Below are positions 8,625 through 17,968 of a stretch of 64,000 nucleotides of DNA, piece by piece. Made by a program: the position numbers and the translations under genes. The notes beneath the pieces are model-generated. The model worked only from the letters and a program-made list of their open reading frames with translations. It was not told the DNA's origin and did no database searches. How positions within the stretch are numbered: the stretch's first letter is position 1; every line of letters starts with the position of its first letter. The stretch is from Paenibacillus radicis (ex Xue et al. 2023) (GTDB lineage: Bacteria > Bacillota > Bacilli > Paenibacillales > NBRC-103111): the NCBI RefSeq assembly GCF_024722015.1, contig NZ_JANQBD010000007.1, forward strand, positions 186,001 through 250,000, written 5' to 3'.

Positions 8625-8723
8625 GAGGGCTATCTCCTAAGTTAATTTAACTCTATATTTAACTTGCTTCCTCTTGGACAAATCAGTACAATGTAATCAT
8701 CTAGAGCAAGGAAGGTGTACAAC

Positions 8724-8936
8724 ATGTCGGACGTGAACCAAACAAGCAATGAAGAAGCACAAGCACCGAAAAAAGTCAGTTTAGCTGACGCTATTAAGAA
8801 CAAGCTTGCGCAAAAAAAGCAAGAGCAAGCCGATGCCAAGGCGAATTCGCAGCAACGGGGCGGCAACAGCGCCGTAATGAGAAGCCAGAATAACAAGAAG
8901 CCTAACAATCAGCGTCGCCGTACCGGCGGGAGTTAA
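8724..8936 (+). CDS. Small basic, disordered protein
   Basis: 70 residues, counting from the ATG at 8724, which has GGAAGG 7-8 bases upstream; the GTG at 8715 is too close. The sequence is very low in hydrophobic residues and rich in Lys, Gln, Asn and Arg, with a C-terminal basic tail (NNQRRRTGGS). It looks disordered and able to bind nucleic acid, but nothing more can be said. It stands alone, divergent from its left neighbour, with its own terminator. Confidence 0.65.
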   Translation: MSDVNQTSNEEAQAPKKVSLADAIKNKLAQKKQEQADAKANSQQRGGNSAVMRSQNNKKPNNQRRRTGGS

Positions 8937-8940
8937 AAAG

Positions 8941-8976
8941 AAGGATGAGCTACGTAACCCAAGCTCATCCTTTTTT
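8941..8976 (+). terminator. Rho-independent terminator
   Basis: AAGGATGAGCT (8941-8951) pairs with AGCTCATCCTT (8962-8972), followed by a T-run. It closes the small basic protein gene. Confidence 0.88.
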
Positions 8977-9085
8977 CTTTGATTAATTAGCATAAAAAGT
9001 TAATTGGTTGACTTGGCTTAACCTGGACTAACACACTCATCCTTTTGCTGGACGCAGCCGTTTATCCTTGTCAAGTTTAAGACAA

Positions 9086-10702
<1,617 letters not shown>

Positions 10703-10841
10703 TTATTCCCTACTCTCTTAAATTATTGCTTTGATGCTTTAATTGCTCCCAAACATAAATTATAGCATAAGAAGCCCGTCTTTTCCCAATGGAATTGCAA
10801 AATATTAATGTATCTTCATAAAAAAGGCTTCGAATAAAAGC

Positions 10842-10907
10842 TTTTCTTGCAATATCAGACTTTCTAGTTTTCAAACGGAGCTGATCCAGTCTGATATTGC
10901 AAGAAAA
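10842..10907. repeat. Perfect 20-bp inverted repeat with 26-bp loop
   Basis: TTTTCTTGCAATATCAGACT (10842-10861) is the exact reverse complement of 10888-10907. It starts about 20 bases past the stop of the Uup-like gene, with a T-rich tract further along on the minus strand (10821-10826 read as T6). It may form a strong hairpin that ends or protects the transcript, but the arms are longer than in other terminators here. The remaining bases of this 226-base gap show no gene. Confidence 0.6.
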
Positions 10908-10925
10908 CCAACAATTGAATCGCTT

Positions 10926-12875
10926 TTATTTATTTGCCTCAATCTGCTCTATGAGCTCCGACAATTCAGCCCAACGATCCATAGTTTGTTCAAGCTGCCC
11001 TGTTAGCTGCTGTTCTTCTGCGAACAGCTCCTGCACTTTTCCGTAATCGCTGCCTGCCCGCTCTATGCCTTGCTTCACCTCTGCCAGCCGATTTTCAATT
11101 TTCTCAATCTTGCCTTCAATCTCATCCCATTCCTTTTGATCCTTGAAGGAAAGCTTGCGAGGTCGGTTATTTTCCTTGCGGCTGGAATCAACTGCTTCCG
11201 AGGAGGATGAAGCGTTGTCCTTAAGCTGTCCGGCTGCGGAAGCCTGCTGCTGCTTGCGAACGTTAGCCGCTGCCTGCTCCTCAGCACGGACCGACTCCAA
11301 ATATTCGGAATAATTGCCATTAAATCGACTTATAGTTCCGTTCTCAAAAGCAAATAGATGATCAGATGTCCGATCCAAAAAGTATCTATCATGCGAAACG
11401 GTAATTACTGCACCCGGGAAATCATCCAGATATTCTTCTAAAATGGTCAATGTCTGTATATCCAAATCATTGGTCGGCTCATCCAGGAGCAGCACATTCG
11501 GCTCTCCCATCAAGGTTTTCAGCAAGTATAATCTGCGCCGCTCTCCGCCTGACAGTCTACCGATAGGTGTCCATTGCAGCGAAGGAGAGAACAAGAAGCG
11601 CTCCAGCATTTGGCCTGCTGTGATAGATTCGCCATTCGCTGTACGGATCACTTCTGCTACGTCCTTAATGTATTCGATGACCCGCTGCTTCTCGTTCATT
11701 TCTACATTTTCTTGGGTGTAGTAAGCAAGCTTTACAGTTGTGCCTGTTTCTATTGTACCTTCATCCGGTTGAAGCCGACCTGCCAGCATGTTCAGAAATG
11801 TGGATTTACCGCTGCCGTTAGGTCCAATGATGCCGATTCGGTCATCCGGCATTACAATATAACTGAAATCTTTAACCATATTCCGCCCATCGAAAGATTT
11901 CGAAACATGCTCCAGCTCCATGACCTTCTTACCAAGCCGGCTTGCCCCAAGCGCCATATCCATCTGTTCAGCGGGCCCATCTACCTTGCGATCCCGCAGC
12001 TCAACAGCCCGGTCAATACGCGCCTTTTGTTTAGTCGACCTGGCTTTGGCACCGCGGCGAAGCCACGCAAGTTCACGACGCAGCAGGTTCTGACGCTTGT
12101 CCTCTTCGGATGCTTCACGCTCCATGCGTTCGGCTTTTTTCTCCAGAAAGGTCGCATAGTTGCCTTCATAGCTGTACAGCTTACCATGATCCAATTCGAG
12201 AATGCGATTGGTAACACGATCCAGAAAATAACGATCATGCGTCACGATGAGGAGAGCACCCTTCCACTTCGCCAGGAATTCCTCCAACCATTCCACCGTT
12301 GTATGATCAATATGGTTAGTCGGTTCATCCAGAATGAGCAGGTCGGCCGGTTGGATCAGTACTCTTGCCATTGCTACACGTTTGCGCTGGCCTCCTGACA
12401 GAACCCCAACTTTTTGTGTGAAATTATGTATGCCGAGCTTGGTCAGCACTGTTTTGGCAGTAGTGCTAGCCTCCCAAGCATTAAGCGTATCCATCCGCTG
12501 CTGTACCGCAAATAAGCGAGATTGCCGCTTTTCGTCCTCAGGCGCTTCTTGCAGCAAGGTTAGTGCTTCCTCATAATCCCTTAATGTTTGCATCAGCGGG
12601 GTATCCCCATAGAACACCTGCTCCAATACGGTGGAGTTTGAATCAAACTCAGGATTTTGCGGCAAATATTCAACGCGAAAATGATTGGCATGCACCAGTT
12701 TACCCGAATCAACGCTTTCCAGTTTAGCAATCGCCTTCAGCAATGAGGATTTACCTGTTCCGTTTACGCCAACAAGGCCTATCCGCTGTTTTTCGTTAAT
12801 ATGAAAGGAAATGTCATCAAACAGCACTTTCTCCCCATAGCTTTTGTTAAAATGCTCTATCGCTACTAAATTCAA
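10926..12875 (-). CDS. ABC-F family ATPase, Uup/YfmR type
   Basis: 649 residues: two ABC ATPase domains (Walker A GLVGVNGTGKSS and GIIGPNGSGKST; Walker [13 protein letters not shown] and [11 protein letters not shown]), then a C-terminal extension from about residue 545. The last 80 residues are a coiled coil, as in E. coli Uup and B. subtilis YfmR. Uup-type proteins act on ribosomes and, in E. coli, affect branched DNA intermediates and transposon excision. The gene starts 3 bases after the M42 peptidase stop, so the two are co-transcribed. Confidence 0.9.
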   Translation of the reverse strand: MNLVAIEHFNKSYGEKVLFDDISFHINEKQRIGLVGVNGTGKSSLLKAIAKLESVDSGKLVHANHFRVEYLPQNPEFDSNSTVLEQVFYGDTPLMQTLRDYEEALTLLQEAPEDEKRQSRLFAVQQRMDTLNAWEASTTAKTVLTKLGIHNFTQKVGVLSGGQRKRVAMARVLIQPADLLILDEPTNHIDHTTVEWLEEFLAKWKGALLIVTHDRYFLDRVTNRILELDHGKLYSYEGNYATFLEKKAERMEREASEEDKRQNLLRRELAWLRRGAKARSTKQKARIDRAVELRDRKVDGPAEQMDMALGASRLGKKVMELEHVSKSFDGRNMVKDFSYIVMPDDRIGIIGPNGSGKSTFLNMLAGRLQPDEGTIETGTTVKLAYYTQENVEMNEKQRVIEYIKDVAEVIRTANGESITAGQMLERFLFSPSLQWTPIGRLSGGERRRLYLLKTLMGEPNVLLLDEPTNDLDIQTLTILEEYLDDFPGAVITVSHDRYFLDRTSDHLFAFENGTISRFNGNYSEYLESVRAEEQAAANVRKQQQASAAGQLKDNASSSSEAVDSSRKENNRPRKLSFKDQKEWDEIEGKIEKIENRLAEVKQGIERAGSDYGKVQELFAEEQQLTGQLEQTMDRWAELSELIEQIEANK

Positions 12876-12878
12876 TGA

Positions 12879-13946
12879 TTACATCCCCTTTGATTCGTTA
12901 GTAAAACTAGGCTCCACTACATAAGCCGCTAGCAAGGCAATCGTATTCCACAGGGCCTCGCTGTGAGTACGCTCCATACTGTGAGAAGCGTGCACTCCCG
13001 GTCCAACTAACGCTGCTCTAATGTTGCTTCCTCCACGCAAAGCAGCGGATGCATCGGAGCCATATTGCGGATAGATGTCCACTGCATAGGACAACTGATC
13101 TCTTTTGGCTAACTCCACCAGCTTACTGGTCATTTCATAATCGTAAGGCCCCGACGAATCTTTGGCGCAAATGGAAACGTCAAACTCTGTGCAGGACAGG
13201 TCATCTCCCATTGCACCCATATCAACAGCGATCAGCTCATCTATTTCCGGAGGCAGGTATGCCGCACCATGCCCTACTTCTTCGTAGGTGCTTATTAACA
13301 GTTGAAGTGTACAAGCTGGAATTATGTTTTCACGCTTTAACAGCTCCAGCAAACCAAATAATGCCGCTACACCTGCTTTATCATCCAAATGACGTGATTT
13401 AATATAACCATTTGCCTTAAATTCAGCTCGCGGATCGAATGAGATAAAATCCCCAACTTCAATTCCTAGCTGCTTAACTTCCTCTACAGTCTTAACAGGC
13501 TCATCCAGTCGAATCTCCATAACCGATTCTTCCCGTTTCAATTCTCTGGCATCGCTATATACATGAACAGAAGGCTTCGTTGTCAAGATGGTACCGTCAT
13601 AGCTGCGTCCATCTCTTGTATGCACCTTGCAATATTCATTCTCGACAGCCCCCATCATATACCCGCCAACCGATGTAAAGCGAAGGGTTCCAGTCGATTT
13701 GATTGACCGGACCATGGCCCCCAAAGTATCGACATGAGCTGACAATCCGATCACCCGCTCCGTCTGCTTGCCTGGTACGGTAATGACACCGCAGCCTTTT
13801 TTAGTATAGCTTATGGGATAACCTAACTTTCCAGCTTCCGAAGCAACCAGCTTCATAATGTTATGGCAATAACCACTCGGACTGGGAGATTTCAATAATT
13901 GCTCCAGAATGTTGTGCACATAAGCTTGGTTAATTTTGGATTTCAT
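12879..13946 (-). CDS. M42-family metallo-aminopeptidase
   Basis: 355 residues from the ATG at 13946, which has GGAGGAT before it; the longer open frame to 14108 has no RBS. M42 dinuclear zinc signatures are present in order: SAHVDTLGAMV (His, Asp), HLDDKAGVAAL (bridging Asp), YEEVGHGA (catalytic and ligand Glu), an AVDMGAMG Asp, and a late His region HASHSMERTH. Family enzymes are large tetrahedral cytosolic aminopeptidases or endoglucanase-like proteins (YsdC/FrvX). It is co-transcribed with the Uup-type gene and divergent from the ASCH gene. Confidence 0.9.
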   Translation of the reverse strand: MKSKINQAYVHNILEQLLKSPSPSGYCHNIMKLVASEAGKLGYPISYTKKGCGVITVPGKQTERVIGLSAHVDTLGAMVRSIKSTGTLRFTSVGGYMMGAVENEYCKVHTRDGRSYDGTILTTKPSVHVYSDARELKREESVMEIRLDEPVKTVEEVKQLGIEVGDFISFDPRAEFKANGYIKSRHLDDKAGVAALFGLLELLKRENIIPACTLQLLISTYEEVGHGAAYLPPEIDELIAVDMGAMGDDLSCTEFDVSICAKDSSGPYDYEMTSKLVELAKRDQLSYAVDIYPQYGSDASAALRGGSNIRAALVGPGVHASHSMERTHSEALWNTIALLAAYVVEPSFTNESKGM

Positions 13947-14074
13947 TGGAATCCTCCTCTTGTTGTATGGCTTTCCAAAGCGAGTTTCCCTCTGGAAAGC
14001 TCTTAAGTATTTGCTTCCGACAAATTTTTCATGTAAGCTTACAAATGAACAAAATGAAGGAGGTTTTTTGCCCA

Positions 14075-14404
14075 ATGTCTGAAAATTTGCCACCAAAAAC
14101 CTGTACAATCGAACGATTAGTTACCAAGGAAGATGATGTAGAAAAAGTAATTCGTGGCGAAAAAACAGCCACCCGCCGAAACGGCCGTTATGCCGATATC
14201 GGTGAAATCATGGAATTAAAAGGCCAAAAATTCGAAGTATATAAGGTTTACCAGCAATCGCTTGGTGAACTGACAGACGAGGCTGTTCAAACTGAAGGCT
14301 TCGATAATGTGGAAAGCTATAAAAATCACATATTATCCATGCATGCCGGTATGCCTTGGCTTCCGCACATGAAGGTCTGGGTGCACGAGTTCCGCGCTGT
14401 ATAA
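14075..14404 (+). CDS. ASCH-domain protein
   Basis: 109 residues from the ATG at 14075, with GAAGGAGG 11 bases upstream. The ASCH fold is suggested by a conserved RGEKTATRR near residue 28 (the typical G-x-K-x-x-x-R-R of the family), followed by a beta-barrel-like region. ASCH domains resemble PUA domains and are thought to bind RNA or modified nucleotides. A 9-bp inverted repeat (CTTTGACAA 14427-14435 with TTGTCAAAG 14468-14476) lies downstream. Confidence 0.75.
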   Translation: MSENLPPKTCTIERLVTKEDDVEKVIRGEKTATRRNGRYADIGEIMELKGQKFEVYKVYQQSLGELTDEAVQTEGFDNVESYKNHILSMHAGMPWLPHMKVWVHEFRAV

Positions 14405-14518
14405 GCGAGTTATCGCCTGTATCTTCCTTTGACAAGCGGCTGCACTATCCCATTGAGATGTGAGCATTTGTCAAAGCTAGGCTGTGCATACAAGCTGTAC
14501 TTTATATTCAACGAAGCA

Positions 14519-14560
14519 AAAACAGTGTAGTCTTCAATAAAATGAATGCTACACTGTTTT
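14519..14560 (+). terminator. Rho-independent terminator
   Basis: AAAACAGTGTAG (14519-14530) pairs with CTACACTGTTTT (14549-14560). It separates the ASCH gene from the membrane protein gene that follows. Confidence 0.75.
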
Positions 14561-14591
14561 ATTAACCTTTTCAAGTTTGGAGGCTTTAATC

Positions 14592-15023
14592 TTGTATTCC
14601 TGGCTAGTCTTTATCCACGCAGTAAGCGCATTAGTTTCAATTGGACCTTTTATTGTACTAATCCCTATGTTATCCAAGCTTAGGACAGCAGAAGGAATAC
14701 TGCTGCATTCCTATCTAGATTCATTTCATTTCGTTGTCCGTTTATCTAAACATTCCGGCCATGTCCTGGTGTTCTCCGGGCTTCTGCTGCTTTGGCTTGG
14801 CGGATGGCCGTGGACTACACCGTGGATTGCAGGGACGTTCATCGTACTTATTGCTTCATTATTTTTTATGGCCCGCGCCTTTTCCCCAACGATCCGTCGA
14901 CTTAGGCAGCCCGAGCATGACCGAAAAGCTTTGGTAAACAAGCTGTCACGCGCTTTATATTACTACATGTCAATTCTGTTTATCATGTTATGGATGATGA
15001 TGATGAAACCGGCTCTTTGGTGA
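14592..15023 (+). CDS. Small four-helix membrane protein
   Basis: About 143 residues with four predicted membrane segments: near residues 3-25, 50-70, 75-97 and 120-140. The TTG at 14592 is preferred because GGAGG lies 8 bases before it; the frame continues five codons upstream to another TTG. The pattern resembles small DUF2269- or CopD-like membrane proteins, with conserved His in VFIHAVSALVSIGPF and SKHSGHVLVFSG that could bind metal or heme. That assignment is tentative. Confidence 0.65.
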   Translation: MYSWLVFIHAVSALVSIGPFIVLIPMLSKLRTAEGILLHSYLDSFHFVVRLSKHSGHVLVFSGLLLLWLGGWPWTTPWIAGTFIVLIASLFFMARAFSPTIRRLRQPEHDRKALVNKLSRALYYYMSILFIMLWMMMMKPALW

Positions 15024-15050
15024 ATATCCATTCACTTGAGCCGGTTTTTT
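15006..15050 (+). terminator. Rho-independent terminator
   Basis: AAACCGGCTC (15006-15015) pairs with GAGCCGGTTT (15038-15047) and is followed by T's. The left arm overlaps the last codons of the membrane protein gene. Confidence 0.8.
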
Positions 15051-15063
15051 CAGCTGTCTAAAA

Positions 15064-15357
15064 TTAAGATTGAAAGTCAACACAAACACTTGTACCGTCA
15101 AGCACCTGTTTCATGTGCTCTTTAACTCCCAAATGAATCGGATGCCCGTCATAAGCTTGAAGATCCTCAAGGGATTCGAACTTAGTAATCAGAGCAATGT
15201 CATAGGAACGTTCCAAATGAAGCACATCAAGTCCTACTTCAATATATTTTAAGACTGGAATTTTCCCTTCCATATTGGTCAGAACTTGAGCTGTTGCTTT
15301 TACGGCTTCTGGGCTGCGGTCTTTCAGTTTAAAAAATACAACATGAGTTATCATCAA
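15064..15357 (-). CDS. Dabb (stress-responsive A/B barrel) domain protein
   Basis: 97 residues covering one alpha+beta barrel of the Dabb family. The start MMITHVVFFKLKDRS and the central SYDIALITKFESLEDLQAY followed by HPIHLGVKEHM are the typical landmarks. Dabb proteins form dimeric ferredoxin-like barrels, often linked to stress responses; the catalytic role is usually unknown. AGAGAGG lies about 9 bases before the ATG. Single-gene unit. Confidence 0.85.
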   Translation of the reverse strand: MMITHVVFFKLKDRSPEAVKATAQVLTNMEGKIPVLKYIEVGLDVLHLERSYDIALITKFESLEDLQAYDGHPIHLGVKEHMKQVLDGTSVCVDFQS

Positions 15358-15400
15358 ATAAACGTCCTCTCTTTAATAAAAATAATAGTTCAATATGTAC

Positions 15401-15440
15401 AGTAAAAGAAATATGCGGCAAATGCACATATTCCTTTACT
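15401..15440 (-). terminator. Imperfect hairpin downstream of YfmM-like gene
   Basis: AGTAAA...ATATG and CATATT..TTTACT form an imperfect stem of about 13 bp, starting 14 bases past the stop of the ABC-F gene. No long T-run follows, so the terminator call is tentative. Confidence 0.4.
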
Positions 15441-15453
15441 CTGATACCACCAA

Positions 15454-17013
15454 TCACTTATTGACTGTCTGGTTAGACCATTCTTCGACATCCCATACGT
15501 TAGTTACCCAATCTTCATAAAAATCCGGCTCATGACAAACGAGCAGAATCGTGCCTTTAAATTCTTTTAATGCACGCTTAAGCTCCTCCTTGGCAACAAC
15601 ATCCAGATGGTTCGTCGGCTCGTCAAACAAAATCCAGTTGCTTTCCCGCATCAAAAGCTTGCACAGGCGCACTTTAGCTTGCTCTCCACCGCTCAGCATG
15701 CTCATCGGCCGGGTGATATGCTCATTCTTTAGTCCGCAACGGGCTAAAGCGGCCCTTACCTCATGCTGGTTCATACTCGAAAACTCATTCCACACATCAT
15801 CGATAGGTGTCAAATTGGGAGCTTTTACTTCCTGCTCAAAGTAGGCGGGAAATAAAAAATCACCTAAATACGTTTTACCGCCATATGCTGGCACCTTACC
15901 TATGATCGTCTTCAGAAGAGTGGATTTACCTACACCATTACAGCCGACGATAGCAATTTTATCACCACGCTCAATGGTCATGTTCATTTTGGGCAGAAGC
16001 GGTGAGTTGTATCCAATTACCAAGTCCTGACCTTCAAAAACGGTTTTACCGCTTGCCCTAGCTTCTTTGAACTGGAACGTCGGTTTAACCGCAGTTTCAG
16101 GACGATCTATCCGGTCCACTTTATTCAGCTGCTTCTCACGGCTTTTTGCGCGGCCTGAGGTGGACGCCCTTGCTTTGTTACGCTGAATAAAATCCTCTTG
16201 CTTTTTAATATATTCTTGCTGCTTTTCGTACGCATCAATATGCTGCTGTTTATTCATATCTGCCATTTGCAGAAACTTTTCATAATTAGCTGTATAACGT
16301 GTAAGCTTGGAAAACTCCAAATGATAAACAATGCTTACAACCTTGTTCATAAATTCCGTATCATGAGAAATCAAAATAAAGGCATAAGGATAGCTTTGCA
16401 AATAGTTAGTCAACCATTCAATATGCTCGACATCCAAATAGTTGGTCGGCTCATCCAGCAGCAGCGCCGTAGGCTGCTCTAGCAGCAGCTTAGCCAATAG
16501 AACCTTGGTCCGTTGACCGCCGCTCAGCTGTGCTACATCCCGGTCCAAGCCGATCGCGTCCAAACCAAGACCATTGGCCATCTCTTCAACTTTGACATCG
16601 AGCAGGTAAAACCCGCTATTTTCCAACCTGTCCTGAATTTCCCCCATTTGCTCTAGCAGCTGCTCCAGCTTCTCCGGGTCCGCATCTCCCATTTGCTCGG
16701 TTATACGCATCATTTCGGCTTCTTGTTCAAAAAGCGGAAGAAATGCATCATTCAGAACGTCACGAATAGTTTTGCCCGGAGTCAGCTTAGTATGTTGATC
16801 CAAATAGCTGTATTGAACTCTTGGGGTCCATTCCACTTTGCCTTCGTCTTTTAATAACTGACCTGTCAAAATATTCATTAGCGTGGATTTACCCACACCG
16901 TTAGCTCCAACTAAACCGACATGCTCACCTGCTAGCAATCTGAAAGAAACCTGCTTAAACAAAACTCTGTCACCAAATGTATGGCTTAAATCTTCAACTG
17001 TCAACAAACTCAT
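15454..17013 (-). CDS. ABC-F family ATPase, YfmM type
   Basis: 519 residues with two ABC ATPase domains (Walker A GLVGANGVGKST and AIVGCNGVGKST; signatures LSGGQRTK and LSGGEQAK; Walker [12 protein letters not shown] and [11 protein letters not shown]). The interdomain linker is helical and basic. The start (MSLLTVEDLSHTFGDRVLF) and linker match the YfmM/YdiF branch of Bacillales ABC-F proteins. No membrane segments; a ribosome-associated role is expected. It is the third ABC-F gene within 8 kb. It is not clearly linked to the PP2C gene upstream. Confidence 0.9.
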   Translation of the reverse strand: MSLLTVEDLSHTFGDRVLFKQVSFRLLAGEHVGLVGANGVGKSTLMNILTGQLLKDEGKVEWTPRVQYSYLDQHTKLTPGKTIRDVLNDAFLPLFEQEAEMMRITEQMGDADPEKLEQLLEQMGEIQDRLENSGFYLLDVKVEEMANGLGLDAIGLDRDVAQLSGGQRTKVLLAKLLLEQPTALLLDEPTNYLDVEHIEWLTNYLQSYPYAFILISHDTEFMNKVVSIVYHLEFSKLTRYTANYEKFLQMADMNKQQHIDAYEKQQEYIKKQEDFIQRNKARASTSGRAKSREKQLNKVDRIDRPETAVKPTFQFKEARASGKTVFEGQDLVIGYNSPLLPKMNMTIERGDKIAIVGCNGVGKSTLLKTIIGKVPAYGGKTYLGDFLFPAYFEQEVKAPNLTPIDDVWNEFSSMNQHEVRAALARCGLKNEHITRPMSMLSGGEQAKVRLCKLLMRESNWILFDEPTNHLDVVAKEELKRALKEFKGTILLVCHEPDFYEDWVTNVWDVEEWSNQTVNK

Positions 17014-17093
17014 TGCTCTTCGATAATCTCCTGTCTATTGTAAATAATTGTATATTTTTAGAAATTGAAATAAAAACAAGACATATTATTATA

Positions 17094-17966
17094 TCACTTT
17101 CGCCATTCGACAGGGAATAGGAGGTTCAAATTTTTACAACGATAATACAATCGTTTCCAAGGTGTTTGCGTCGATGTTACCGAACGAAGCAAAAGTAGAC
17201 TTATATTATCATTTGACCGCTTGTCCAACGCTTTGTCGATCAGCAAATCGCAAATGTTTTGCAAATCAGGCTGCATTTGCTCACCTTCACGTAATAAACG
17301 CTCAATGCCCATATCAGACACACGATTGTAAAAGCCATCGCTGCAAAGAAGGAAAGTATTGTGCTTTGTATAGAAGCCTGTTCGCTTTATAAGCTTCAAT
17401 TCTTTTTGCATGCCAAGGCACTGCAAAAGCACATGCCGTTTCGGATGCTTGCGTGCTTGCTGGCGAGTTAATCTGCCTTTGCGAATCTGTTCAGCTGTCC
17501 ATGATTGATCCTTCGTTAGCTGGGAGAGCCGATTTCTACGACTGACCTTGTAAATGCGACAATCACCTATATGGCAAATAAAGTATGTTTCACTAAACAA
17601 GAAAACAAGAGTCAGAGTAGTGCCGAGTCGACTCCCGAATAGCTTGCCTAATTCGATAAGCTGATTATTCACATCATGAAATAAACGATCTGTAGAAGGA
17701 GCAAGAGCTGACCAAATATTTTTCGATCGAAGCAAGGAAGGAAGCTGCTCGTCCAGCCATACCTTTACGGTCTCCAGCGCAGTCTCGCTGGCTTGTCCTC
17801 CGTCACCGCTCCCACCCATACCGTCAGCAATCACAGCTACAGCATACGGTTCCCCTTTATCAGTGGAACCGATGCGCAACAATGAGCGGTCCTCATTGAC
17901 CATCCGAAACCAACCTGAATGGGTAGCGACTCCATACTGCCAATGAATGGCAAATGTTGTTTTCAA
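17094..17966 (-). CDS. PP2C-family serine/threonine protein phosphatase
   Basis: 290 residues with a complete PP2C metal site: MVNEDRS (near residue 24), VIADGMGGSGDGG (near 47), CSDGFYNRV, and SNDNISLLLL near the end. It is longer than the minimal PrpC/Stp domain by about 40 residues at the C-terminus (WKRLYYRCKN...), a basic tail. It starts 2 bases after the FHA-domain gene, at the end of the tad pilus operon. This implies control of pilus or FHA partners by reversible phosphorylation; no kinase is present in the operon. Confidence 0.9.
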   Translation of the reverse strand: MKTTFAIHWQYGVATHSGWFRMVNEDRSLLRIGSTDKGEPYAVAVIADGMGGSGDGGQASETALETVKVWLDEQLPSLLRSKNIWSALAPSTDRLFHDVNNQLIELGKLFGSRLGTTLTLVFLFSETYFICHIGDCRIYKVSRRNRLSQLTKDQSWTAEQIRKGRLTRQQARKHPKRHVLLQCLGMQKELKLIKRTGFYTKHNTFLLCSDGFYNRVSDMGIERLLREGEQMQPDLQNICDLLIDKALDKRSNDNISLLLLRSVTSTQTPWKRLYYRCKNLNLLFPVEWRK

Positions 17967-17968
17967 CC

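Noticed and set aside
11574..12398. Plus-strand open frame of 274 codons
   Set aside because: It lies entirely opposite the Uup-type gene, has no RBS, and its protein has no family features.
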